A DNA stretch of 64,000 nt from Ooceraea biroi. Taxonomy: Eukaryota > Arthropoda > Insecta > Hymenoptera > Formicidae. Of this stretch, positions 13,957 through 26,198 are shown in pieces; the first letter of the stretch is position 1, and each line of letters begins with the position of its first letter. A program made the position numbers and the translations under genes. The stretch lies in the NCBI RefSeq assembly GCF_003672135.1, contig NC_039506.1, positions 248,001 to 312,000 of the forward strand, written 5' to 3'. The notes under the pieces are model-generated. The model had not been told where the DNA came from, did no database searches, and saw only the letters and a program-made list of their open reading frames with translations.

Positions 13957-16900
13957 GACTTGTGATTTAATTTTCTTGATGCTGAAGTTATCCTGAAAGC
14001 TTTCTTTCTTATCTAACAATGCAGAATTATATTCGGTAGTGCAATGTAATGCTATCACAACGCATATCAGTACAACGTGATCCGTTTCAAGCAAAGCATC
14101 ACATGTTTGTTTATTTATTAAAGCTATTCTACCAACAAGAGTGTTTAGGATTTATAAAGGCTTCAACTCAATCTTGATGATACTGCGAGTATTGTCGCTG
14201 GTAAACGATGTCAGTGACAGTGAGATTAAGGTACTTAGTCGCCAGTGGCGCATCAAAAGGGAAGATCCATTCTGTAGCTCGGTGACACGTATTGTTGGTA
14301 AACGCGTCTTTTGTCATCCAATTGATCCTGGAATGTGCCATCTGCGACGCAGGAAAACTACACGCGGTGACAATCTTGGATGGCGTCTTTGCCCTCACAT
14401 ATCGGAGTTACGTCAAAACGTCGCGAAGACTGCGACGTGAAAACTTTCAAAGTGGAAATACATTTATCTCCAACACTGTATTCTTTTAAATAAACTGACA
14501 ACGTTGAAAGGTAAAGTTTTTTAAATAACATGTCCCTATTAAAATTATAAGTAAAATAGCATTTTTCTATGATTTTGTTTTGTTTCTCAGGATGTCAGAA
14601 TGAAATATACATTCCTTCTTTCATCAAAGCATCACCGATGGAATTCAACGTACTATCGACATTAAATCACACAGAAAATTTGACGAGGATGTGGAATAAC
14701 CGTACGATTATATCACGCCGTTGAAAAGCGTAAGCTGCTTGTGCATATCGATTGCAATCCAATGTTGCACTGTGCGCGCTCGATTTAACTATCGCCGGAA
14801 ATAATTGCAGATTCAAACAATGCTGCGCTGCCTAATACTTAATGTTCAGTTGCTATACAGTGTCGAATCAGATCGCACGCATATAAAAATAAACGCGATG
14901 CGATACGAAACGTTATACTTTCGTCCTCATGTTTTAGTCATTTTTTATCAACGACTGTGCTCATGATAGATGGAACAAAATCACGTCTCGTAGAAATTTA
15001 ATTCAGATATCAAATCAGAAGAGCATGTAATATGCAGAAGATATGATTGATTAATAAATTAACGAAATTAATATTGATTAATGTAGATGAGCAAGTTAGT
15101 GAATCAATATCCTACGTAACTGAATGAGCAAAATAATAAACAATATTTGGAGTTGATCATTATAATAAATTCTATTTGCTATTAAGAAAGATGCGAAAAG
15201 TGCATAATAAATTACGACAATATATGAAAAATGTTTTCAGCTTAATTATTTACGATTCATTGTTATGCATTTCTAACCAATAATGTATGAAATTTTGACA
15301 AGTGTCGATTTTCAACGAAATAAAAATATTTCTAATAATATTACAGGAAATTCTTTCTTCATTTCCTAGATATATCCTGACAAACCTGTATGCACATCGT
15401 CTCCCAAGGGAGGAAACTATAAGAGTATCCTTGATGGCTATCGTTATAATCACGTATGGTGTAACGATATCATTAGTATTAATCGGAGTCCGATAGCAAC
15501 GTCGGGATATTTAATTACGTGGCAACAAATTCGTGTTATAGGAACGTTCTCACGTGTACTGGTCGCAAGGTTAATCGATAACAGGTATTCTTAGTACGGA
15601 GAACCATATCACCTCGTTCGCGTCGAGCGGACGGTAAAATTTTATCGTCCGCCATGCGAACCTACACGCTTCTGTAATCAACGTAATATAAACGGCTTCG
15701 TTTTGCGGAGAAGCCTTTGGTTCCACGATACGCGATACGAATGCTCTGAAACATACATGACCTCTTCATGTTCGCACGATTCCTCTTTCCGGTATTCATA
15801 ACCGAGAATGAAAAAAAAAAACCCTCGTCCTGTATCGTTATATTCTTTCATCTCTGTTGCCTATAAAATCCTTCTCCTGTCCGATCATCATTGTGGATTA
15901 AGATGAACAAAATTGCAGTCTCTCGCAACCGAAGAGTCCTATTCTTCGTGCAATTCATTTAGCGATTTGGAATTGAATTGTTCAATCTGGGGAAAAATTT
16001 GTAAAGATAACATTTTTAATGTTAACATCTCTACAGCAAAGCTCCCTGAAAATTTCATATTTTCCTACGATAATCGAAATAACTCGCAAATGATATTGCC
16101 TCATTAATTATTACAAATATTCCACGTGTTTTAAATAGATTATGAGCTTAAAACATTTTGGGAGGGTCAAACTCGATACCATAATTTCGTTCGAGCTCTC
16201 AAATAAACCACATTTTAATTTTCAATAATTACAATCCCGTTAATCTGAAATATAAAATTCAACATGAAATAACAATAAGAAAAAGGTCCATAATACGATT
16301 TATGTAGACGATCCAGTGGCGGATTAATAAGAGCAAAACCTTAATCTCAACAGGGAATAAAGATGCGATTTACTGGCCATTCTCGATAATAAAATTAGCC
16401 GGTTAACCAGTCTTTGGGGTGCTTCGTTATCGTAAATTGCTGCCTTTTCTTTTTTCTACGTAATATTATGGCCGATATTCACGTAACTCGAGCTTTCCGA
16501 AGTGTAATGCATTTTCTTATCGTACGAGACTGCGCTATAGACGCGCCACATTTCACACCCGAAGCATTTCCGCAGAATGGATATATTTACTCCGCAAATG
16601 GTACGAGATATCCGAATGGCATAAGCGAAGAATAATGAATATTGTTGTACGGAACAATGTTAAACATTTTCTCATAATATAACGTAATATAAGATATTAT
16701 AATACATACAAATACTTCACATGCATGATGGTTTTTGATAAAAGCAAAAAAAAAACAGAATTCCAGATGTATAAATCTGAAAAACCCGAAAGACTTTAAT
16801 TATCAGCGCGTGATCGTATTATCACATTAATCGGCGTGTAGTAATTATTTGCTCGCGACGTTGACTCGCCATTCAATTAGATAAGAAACCACGGCGGGGT

Positions 16901-19116
16901 TAACGAAGGAAGATAAAAACGAAATGATTCATGAGAAAGTTTCGAGTGCGCATCGAGAATAATAAGAGCGCTTTAACTTTCCCTCGAATCTTATATCCTC
17001 GGATAACGCGCAGATAAATCGGTGGAAATAGGACAAAAAGTAGAGCGGGAAAAAATAAAGGAGGGATGGAGAGAAACTTAAAACTATTACTAGTGTGATG
17101 AGCGAGTTTACGACGGACCGGCGTGCGGCGCACCAATTAGCATAATTTACCCAAAGTGAGCAATAAAGATCGACTTCACGATCAATGAACCATACGCGCG
17201 GTAAATTTCCTAATAAGCCATATGTTCCCCTACGGTGCACCTTGCCAACCAACACACTAGTAATCCGTCTCCGAAATACCTAATATATGAAGGGTGCGGT
17301 ACGAATCTCCGCAGAGAAAAATGGATTTTTGTATTCTTTTCTGTGTTTCACACTCTACATCTTTCATTTATGTTTGCAAAAATTTATATAATATTAAAGC
17401 TATTTATTTATTTAATAATAACAATAAGATGACATATATTTTAATCGAAGTATTGGCCGTAGCTATCAAAAAATCTTTGCCATCTTTGGGCAATAATTTA
17501 ATCCCGCATCGATAAAATAACCCACCTATTTGTAACCTTATGAACTTTTGCAAGTATCTTACGAGCTACTGAAAAAACGGAAAGAAGAGGAAGAGTGAGT
17601 CACGTTTGAGACTCAAGTATGGCCGAACTATCCTAACCCGTGCCGTTTCTTACTAGCCCGCGTCTATTTATCCCAGTTTTTAATATACGAGCTTGAATAA
17701 ACAGTCAACGATCTCAGGTCGCGCGATACATCGGCGAAGATGCAAACCGACAGATAGAGACGTTGCAACAAAATCATTCTCCCCCACGTCACGCATAGGG
17801 GTGAAATGTGTATATTTCGCCGCGTGATGCGCGGGACGTGTACGTGTTCTCAGTGTAACACCGCGGAAAGTACTGTGGAGCCTGTGCACACATTTCTGTT
17901 TATTCGTCTAACGGAGATATAGACGACCTGATGCTAGGCGGAAAAAGGAAATGACGTGGTCGCGCGAACTACAGCGGCTAAAGTACGGCGGGCAACGTGC
18001 CGTTAAACCGCCGCGCGATATTACATTACAACGCCAAGAGTCGGCTGTCCGGTCGAATTATTAACGCGATGCATCGCTTGTTATTATACCCGTTCTGTAT
18101 TTTTGATAAGCACAATGCGCATACCGGTTCTGGCAGCCGCCTCGCGGATGCCGACGCAATAATTTGTTATTATGATGATCTTGCTAATGGAATTCATGTA
18201 TCGTGGAATTATAATATCGGGCATATAGTGTCACCATTATTATGCATATTATATTACATATCACATTTATTTATAATTGTATTTCCTTGTATTAGTCATG
18301 TTGATTATTTATTATCAGGCTGCGGAGATATTATCATTTTAATTGTTTTAACTGCGTTCATAGAGCAGGCAGATAATCTATGTTGGAAAAAGTGGAAATT
18401 CTATATATTTGGTTGTAACATATATTCGTCCTTTTTTCTTAGTATTTTTATTAATAATATGGGTGATGCCATATATTCGTTATTAAAAATACTAAACAAT
18501 CGGAACGAATATATGTTACAATTCGATATAATATAATATTTGTATGCTCTCTCTTTCTTATTCTCCTCACTTAACTACAATACAATACATCATTTCGAAT
18601 CTACTCGAGGAATTCAATTTGATCGTAATGTAGGGAAAGGAAGAACATATCGGTCCATAAGACTTCTCGGAAAGAAGAATGTATCTCCGCGCTTGTGGAA
18701 AAGTTTTCTATTTACTGGAAAAAATCGCATTTGTATGATAGTAATCTATCCGACTACAATCTGTCTGGATAACGGATCTATATTTTAAACTATTCCATTT
18801 CCGCGGCGTACCATATGCGACGAAAATACAGTATCGATTCGGCGCAATACGTTTCAACATATTGTGTCTTTGGTCTTGTATATTTTTTTTTGCAAGAGAC
18901 AACACAGTTTCCAATTAATTCTGTCGTATATTGAAACGCTGCATCAATCGTTTACCGTTGTCAGTCTTTTCCACAATTACGAAAAGTAACATAAATGAGC
19001 GTGAAAATTGCTAACCTTTATTCGAGATTCTGAATTGCGCGACATGAATTCGCAGTAATATATTACATCGATATGCAATCGAGAGTAATAATATTAATAA
19101 CAACATTGATATTTAC
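13957..19116. other. No recognisable gene
   Basis: This is AT-rich DNA without a supportable exon. A frame of about 180 codons at 17997-18536 is hydrophobic but starts at GTG, has AT-driven composition, and lacks splice or family support. I treat it as chance. Confidence 0.45.
18413..18521. repeat. Short inverted repeat (hairpin)
   Basis: TTGTAACATATATTCGT at 18413 is repeated as its exact reverse complement ending at 18521. A second exact block (TTAGTATTTTTA) follows further in, separated by unpaired bases. The two arms are about 45 bp around a short loop, so the unit could be a small fold-back element. Confidence 0.55.
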
Positions 19117-19141
19117 CTTCGGCCATCTTTATTACTCCTTT
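19117..19141 (-). other. Candidate 25-nt microexon carrying a start codon
   Basis: On the minus strand a pyrimidine-containing acceptor (TTTATCCTTAG) is followed after 25 nt by a donor (GAAG|GTAAAT). The 25 nt contain AAAGATGGCCGAAG, an ATG in good context giving Met-Ala-Glu and ending in phase 1. A first exon with a strong donor lies 210 bp upstream at 19350. The next coding exon is not recognised, so the product is unknown. A chance acceptor/donor pair is the alternative. Confidence 0.35.
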
Positions 19142-19349
19142 CTAAGGATAAAGTGCAGTTCAAACGGCGCATTTCGCTGCGAAACGGACGGAAAAAAGTC
19201 TTTAGCGCGATCATCGCTTGCTCGATAAGCATGAATTTATCTGCATATCTGCACTGTCGCAAACTTCACATCCGTCGCGTAGAAAGGGAACGCTCGAGAA
19301 GTGCTCTCGTAAAAACGAATTCTATACCTTCAACTGAAATCGTACTCAC

Positions 19350-19833
19350 TTTCGATGTCGGACGATTCGAGGTGTCGAAGCCCATCCACTTGTCGTGACG
19401 CGACGTGCGATCACCATGGAGCACCTTCACACGGAGAGGTCGCGCGCAGCCGACGGTGACAACACCGACGGCGGAAGGTGCTGTACTCGCTGCACCTGTC
19501 CAAAAGTCCGCGCCGATATTTTGGCCGTCGTCGTGCCGCGCGCCGAAACAAACCGAGGACGGCCGCGGTTGGTCACTCTTTTTGCTCGAACTTTGCGAAT
19601 CGTTCTCGCATACAAGTGCCGTCGGCGCGCACGGGAGAGAGAGAAAGAGAGAGGGAGGGAGGGAGGAGGGAAGAGAGCGCACACGGAAACGCTCGTCCGC
19701 GACGGTCTCGGTCGGAGACGACACCCGCGGCGCGAATTCGCCGGCAATTCGAATCGCGCGAGTGCGCGCGAAGGTGGGGGAGGGGGAGAGGTAGAGAAAC
19801 GAGACAGAGAAAGAGAGAGGAAGCGAAAGAGAG

Positions 19834-19874
<41 letters not shown>

Positions 19875-19900
19875 TCGGAGACGAATGCGTGGGTGCGGAT
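19350..19900 (-). other. Candidate minus-strand CpG-rich first exon or promoter
   Basis: A CpG-rich island (about 19.4-20.4 kb) ends on the minus strand in the consensus donor CGAAA|GTGAGTACG at 19350. Long overlapping frames occur on both strands because the island is GC-rich and GA-repetitive. None resembles a known protein, so I read this as 5' untranslated leader and promoter of a minus-strand gene. A weaker plus-strand donor (GCAAGG|GTGAGA, near 20176) means the island could also be bidirectional. Confidence 0.4.
19628..19872 (+). repeat. GA-rich simple sequence with (GA)n tract
   Basis: Two purine tracts occur: 19628-19676 (GAGA/GGGA) and 19795-19872, including about 13 uninterrupted GA units at 19841-19866. 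Such tracts in promoter islands can bind GAGA-type factors in insects. That role is not shown here. Confidence 0.7.
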
Positions 19901-20599
19901 GGACGATTTAAAGACACGACGCTCTCGACGACGACGGCCCGAAGTCGTCACGACGACTGGCATAACCGACGGCAGAGAGCGACACGACAGCCCCCGGCGG
20001 CCGGGTTCGACGCATGCGTCCTCGCCACCCCGTGCCCAACCCTGTTTTCCCAGAGACGGCCACCCTCGCGCGTAGCTAGCAGCCTGCCTTTTTCCCTCCG
20101 TTACCGTCGGCGTTTCTTACTAATCGTCGTCGGACAGTCCGTAGGGTTTCCCCGGCGTTTCCGCGGCGCAAGGGTGAGAACGAAGTTGCGCTATCGAGCC
20201 CGAGAACTACCCCGAGCGTCGACCTGCTTGCCTAGAAACTTACCCCCTAACCGTAATCGCCTTCTCTTCTGTAGTCGCTTCGTAGTTTTTGTAACCGTCG
20301 CGGTATGTTCCATGCGGGTTGCTGGCACTGTTTCCGGAAACATGTTGCTCGTTGCGGTGGAGGTTGCTAAGGGAAGATGCAAGGTGTATTTAGGATCGTC
20401 TTCGCAGACTGTTTTTGTGTTTTTGAAAACTCTGCAAATCATAATATTCGTGTATGTTGTCGTCAGTTGTATGAGATATTCTTCAAGTTCTTTAAGAGAT
20501 TCCAACTATTTCGATCATCGCACCCCCTACCCTTTCTTCTCATATATTGCAACGTATTACAAGAGATTGCGTCATGATAAAATTTTAATTTAATAATTA

Positions 20600-23252
20600 T
20601 AGAATGAAAAGAAAAATCGAGAGAAATCAGAAAAAAAGAGTTTAGTTAATTAATACCGATCAACGCCGCTATTTTTCTGTGAATTAAAAAACCGATATAT
20701 TACGGAGACCGAAAAGATTGCTTGAATACGTGCGCTGTAATTGTACGACCATGGGATGCAATTTCAATTGCTCGTAAATTGAAAGAGATCGCGTGCATTC
20801 GAAATTCCAACTTCCATTAACCACGCGCTATAATTTACGTTCAGACACGTGGACTTTAACCGACTGCAGCGCAACGTAATAATGTAAGTCATCGATAATC
20901 GACGGCACATCATGCTCAAAATGATGAAATAAAAGAGGCAAGGGTGCGCCCCAGTTTCTGGATTTCATCGTGAAGTCGATTCGGCGCTTGCACGCCAAGT
21001 TACACAAAATAGCTTGAAGGAAAATGTTATTTTGTAGATTACATCCGTCGATCTGCAAACTCTATCCGTGAGATTTGTCAGGTCGCAAAAATGTATCGCG
21101 ACATTGATTGCGCGAAAAAGGAAGAGCGGGTGCATATAAAAAGTTTTAATGACTCTCTCTCTTTCTCTCCTTCTCTTTTTCGCGTAATCGTTCCTTTCCT
21201 CGTTCCCCGTTATTCTTGCGCTGCATCAACACAAAACTGTCGCGCCGGTAGCAATAATAAACGCATAAAGCCGTGGGCAGTCGCGTTTTCGGGCAGAATA
21301 TTAGCCGAAGATTTACGACTAGCTTCAACCGGAGTAACGAAAGAAGGTATGAAAGAATCGGAGGTACGCCGAAGCAGCGGCGCTGCATCAATCATAAAGG
21401 CTTCATATTTTTAAGTTCAAAGAAGAATGATTGCCGCTCGCGGCGTTTGATGTTTTAGAGCACGGCGTGCTCTCGCGCTGATGGTTGCCTCAAAGCTTTA
21501 TGAGCCTGGATTAAAGTGTAATATGATCGTGGTTTACTCGATATTGGACACGGTTCTTAGATAGTAGATACATTAATTATTTCCTCTTTCATTAATTAGC
21601 TTTATACACACAGGGCTACTCGGTTTGATGAGCATGTTTGAGTATATTGGATATAGCTGCGTAAATAGTAAAACAATAGATTAAAAAAAGTGTTATATAA
21701 AATTATCTCGATGTACAAGACATTTAGAAATTTCCAAATTCTCTCTAACTGATACGGCAACGCGAAATACTGGAACGAACAATGGGAATGCAAGATTAGC
21801 GCTTATTCTCCTTTTAATGGCACGCATAATCGTCCCATTTCTCGTGAACTAGAAGTAACCAGAACTGAGTTTTTACTATTTATGCAGCGGGAAGAACGAG
21901 AAGGGAATTACGTAATATGGCAGGGAAGGGAATGCAAAATTAGATGACGCAGCTTCATTTTGGCGTCTGAATGGGAACGTCCGAGTACGCACAGTCCGGC
22001 ATTACTTGCGCACCGCTATTACGAGAAAGCGACATGGTTATATGCAGACGGAATATATTATTTCTGTTCCTTAAGCTCTATTTCTTTAAAGTCTGAAGAC
22101 CGATATTGCAGTGTGTTGAAAGAAAGAGAGGATATACGTACAATCCATTTAAAATTCAATGCGGAATTGTTGAATGTCTTTCTTTTGCTTACTCAAACAT
22201 TTCGACGAATATTTTAACATAAATAAATAATTCTTGAAGCATTGCAAATGAGATTTGCTACAAGACAAGTAAATATTATTTTTATGCTGAAAAGGATACA
22301 CTTGCTTAAATAAATCTAAAAGTTGTTATTATTAATTCCAAACTTGTTATATGGTCTGATACTATTATTTTCCATAATTGTGCGTGATTTGATATGTAGT
22401 AACAAATTTCACGGTGAAATTAACAGCAGAATCAGCTGTGAGCAATGAACCAGACTGAAATGTCACAACGATCTAATTACCGAAGGCGTCAGTGCGTCAC
22501 GTGAATAGATTTTTGCACGTGCATGTTGTCGCTTGTTTGTTCGTCGCTCGAATCACCCGCGGGTCCTCGGGGAACAATGAAGCTCGAAATGTCAGAGCTT
22601 CGTTGTGCAGCACTCGCCTACTCGAAATAAAGCAATCGCTGAAAATAAGGATCTATAGTCGAGAAATTGAATCGAGTTTGATGGAAAGGAAATACAAAAT
22701 ACACGAGGATCCGTCATAAAAAATTTGTTCAAAATAAAAATCGGAATTGCTTTGCAATAATATTTATTTGAAATAATGTTTACTTGGAAAAAAAGAAAAA
22801 TTTATTTTCTAGCAGAAAAAATCATATTTTTAAGCTTCGCTTTCACGCATTACGCGTGTTACAGCGCAATGAAATGAGGCGAGGGTCGTTTGGGTGCAAG
22901 GCAAATACCATTACTCGACGAATAGAATTTCGGATATGGCCGATGGCACACGGAGTATAATTTGTTTGCGTTGCATGACCTTACAGCCATTGCGCTACGC
23001 GACGAGACCTATGTACTAATCCTCGTTCTCATTCTGCCCCCCCCCCCCCCCCCGTGATGTCCAAAGGGATGTGTAAAAAGGTCCAGTTGTAAAAGCTGAC
23101 AGTTTGCTGACAGAAGTTTGCGAACAACCGACGTAATCGATCGTAAATCATGGGAATTTACAGAATACAGAGTTTTATTTAAAAAATTTAATTTAAAAAA
23201 GTTTGAGATTGATAAAAGAAGATACCACACATTGTTTGTGTGGAAATTTACT
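20600..23252. other. No recognisable gene
   Basis: This is intergenic DNA downstream of GatA. Its only striking element is a 17-base C run at 23037-23053. Open frames are short and without support. Confidence 0.5.
23037..23053. repeat. Poly(C) run of 17
   Basis: Seventeen consecutive cytosines lie about 200 bp past the GatA stop codon. Homopolymers like this are length-unstable and often miscounted in assemblies. Confidence 0.9.
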
Positions 23253-24903
23253 TTATTCGAGCAAACATGAATTTTTCAATTCGAGTCTTGGAAATCGCAT
23301 CGTCTGTTCGATCCACTTTGCCACGGTAAGCAGCCTTTGCTCGTGAAAGAGCGGTGCTATTAATTGCAAGGACAAGGGTAACCCTTTGCGAGAGAGCTTA
23401 ATCGGTACATTGATCGCGGGCAAACCTGCCATGTTCGCGGTTGTGTACAATGATCCTGAATCAAGCATTGCGTCTGGTTATCTAACTGCGTGAATTCATT
23501 GTATATAGGAGCTTCAGTTAACGTCGTCGGGGTGAGTAAAAGATCTATATTATTGTTCCATAGAACGTCAAAATCCTGCGTAATTAATCTGCGTATCTTC
23601 ATCGCCTTGACATAATACTCCTGGTAATTCTCCGCCAAGAGGAAATAATTTCCGACTAGTATGCGACCCTTGACGACATCGTTGAAGCCTTCTGATCTAG
23701 TTTTCTTATACATTTCGTGAGCCGAGCTCCACTCGTCGGCTCGGTGACCGTATTCTATGCCGTCGTAACAAGCCAAATTGCTTGCTACGTCGCATCGATT
23801 CAGAACCGAATAACATACTATAGAGTAATCTGTGTGAGGTAGTGACACTGGGACAACGCTGGCTCCAGCTTCTTCTAAATGACGAGAGACCTCTTGCCAA
23901 CACGCCTGAATCTCCTCGCTTATACCCTGCACTCCGTATTCTTTTGGTATGCCAATCCTGAGATTGCTAACATTGATCGTTTCGGGGCAAGTTGATTGGA
24001 GTATACTCTCGTTGCACAGTAGTCGGATCTGCGGGGTCGGTACGGCGATAGCGTTCAAGATTAATATGCTGTCGTCTACTGTCCTCGCGAGAATACCAGG
24101 CACATCCATGGAATTCAGCAGAGGGATAAGACCGTAACGCGACACCAAACCGTAAGTCGGTTTCAGACCGATTAGACCGCAATAAGATGCAGGGTTGCGA
24201 GTAGAACCACCAGTATCGGAGCCCAACGCCGCGTAACAGGTACCTGTAGCTACTGCAACTGCGGAACCTCCACTACTGCCACCTAAGATGCATTTATCAC
24301 ATCCCAAGAAATTATCTTTCGAAGCAAACGATTAAAAACTATTACAAACACACGATTCTAGGCAGTAATGTACCTGCTATGCGCCATGCATCTCTTTCAT
24401 GCGGCTGCCATGTGGTTACCGATGGACCGTCGCGCTCACAGGAATAAAACTCTGACAACATCTCCGAGCCCCATAAATTCTTTGTTGGTCCGTAAAAGGA
24501 GTCCACGGTGCCCGAGCCCATGGCGAACTCGTCGAGATTAGTCTTACCCATCAAGACAACTCCCTGCTTCCTGAGCCTCTCGTAGACCGTGGCATCGTAA
24601 GCGGGCGAAAAATTGGCTAACATCCGAGAGGCACAAGTCGTAGGTTTCTCCTTGACACAATAATTATCTTTTATAGCGATTGGAATGCCGTCAAGTTGTC
24701 CAGCAAAGAATTTTGCCGTTGCTCGCATCGGCATCGCTAGCCTGTTTACCCGCAACGTCGCTTGTCACAGTAATATACGCATTTAAAGGCTTGACGAGTG
24801 AAGTTAACTTAATGGAAGCTCTACAAATCTCGGATGGTCGCACCGCACCATCGTAAATCTTCTGACTGACTTCCTTAATCGATGTAGACAACAACTTGTT
24901 CAT
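23253..24903 (-). CDS. GatA: Glutamyl-tRNA(Gln) amidotransferase subunit A, mitochondrial (two apparent frameshifts)
   Basis: This is the amidase subunit of the mitochondrial GatCAB complex, which converts Glu-tRNA(Gln) to Gln-tRNA(Gln). Exon 1 (24374-24903) starts at ATG MNKLLSTSIKEV and contains the catalytic lysine segment GIPIAIKDNYC. Exon 2 (23253-24282) joins in phase across a 91-bp intron to give IAGGSSGGSAVAVATG and then GSDTGGSTRNPAS, the amidase-signature serine motifs. The order and spacing fit the family, and the end KWIEQTMRFP matches its C-terminus. Two reading-frame breaks interrupt it. Near 24722-24730, QASDAD must shift to ATAKFFAGQLDG, as if two bases were missing. Near 23437-23441, DHCTQP must shift to ANMAGLPAINV, as if one base were missing. 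Both sides of each break are well conserved, so assembly indels or a very recent pseudogene are the alternatives. The TAA stop overlaps an AATAAA signal. Confidence 0.88.
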
Positions 24904-25825
24904 CGTTCAACGCGTGACACCACTGCCGGACATAACCTCTCCACCGGCGGTGACCAGCACATAACCTCAAATTCGATAGCGAGAGAAACGCAAGAATGTC
25001 GAATTGCATGCACACCAATACGCACACATACAGACTCTTCGGCTGCTCAATGTTTGCTTTGGATATCTTATAAGCGAATCAGATTTTATTCGGATAATGG
25101 ATGTTCGAATTGGATAACTCGATTACTCGAAGCATTAGATTCGAGAAAGACAATCGAGAATAATAATCGGAATGCTTCGGGTACTCGAATTCGAATCGAG
25201 CAGGTATACTGGAGCACAAAAATTAAAAAACTATTTTGTTTTATGTTAAAACGTGAAAAGGTAATGCAACATTAAGTCTGAATAGAAGATATGTTCAAAC
25301 TTCAAAGTCAAATATTGGATATAACACGATCACAAAATAGCGAACTTACCGACCGTAGCAAAATAGATGTGCCTACGAAATTTAGCTTTTATGATACAGT
25401 TAGCGCTGCGGAACAGTCATTCAAGATCATTAGATTATAAATTATTTATAATTAAATCGCTTAAAATAGATATTAAATAAATAATTTTTGAAAAATAATT
25501 AAATATAAACTTTGCTTTCCATGCTCATTTCTTGCAAAGGATGAATATTAAATCGTTGAATAATAATTTAGCGATATTTACGACGTATTATTATCTACAA
25601 AAAAATGTCGAAAGACATTGTTATGGTGACTGTGTATAAGATAGGTATAAATACTAAGGAACGTATCGCTGACTGCCTCTAGTCGATATAGTCAGTTGAC
25701 ATTCAAACGAGAAGTGGAGCAGATGTAGATATTATAACTGCAAATGTTAATTTTGTGATAAATAGATTACAAGTGTTTCTACTTTCTTCATTTATTCTTT
25801 ATTCGTTATTTAAATACTTATAAAT
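24904..25825. promoter_or_regulatory. Divergent intergenic promoter region
   Basis: This 0.9-kb gap separates the minus-strand GatA start from the plus-strand gene at 25826. Towards the plus gene a TATAAAT box (near 25646) precedes an arthropod initiator-like TCAGTTG (near 25692). The spacing between them is longer than standard, so only one may be used. Confidence 0.35.
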
Positions 25826-26157
25826 ATGTCACGAAAACCTAATGGAAAGCACCGTAGACATACTATGAGAGAGAAATTCTCAAGTACACCACTTCACAAT
25901 GTACCTTTAAAACAATTTAACATATCATTATCTAGGATTGATACAGGTTCTTCATCAAACGAAGATATACGTAATTGGAAATTACAGCAACAGTCACAGA
26001 TTTCAGGTAATAATTTATCATGATCGAAAGATTATATTTTTATAATAAGTTCTTACTTTAGTAAGCATTTCTTAATAAAAACATTGATCGTTGACTCAGT
26101 AATTGATTAAAAATGTTTCTTTTACATTTATGTAATTATATGATAATTATATAACTA

Positions 26158-26198
<41 letters not shown>

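Noticed and set aside
17997..18536. 179-codon hydrophobic frame that might suggest a membrane receptor fragment
   Set aside because: It starts at GTG, sits in AT-rich DNA where Ile, Tyr and Phe codons arise by chance, includes an inverted repeat at its end, and shows no family motif or splice sites.
19395..20593. Very long overlapping open frames on both strands (up to 371 codons)
   Set aside because: They arise from CpG-rich and GA-repetitive DNA with few stop codons. They are arginine-, serine- and glutamate-rich, lack domains, and are open in several frames at once.
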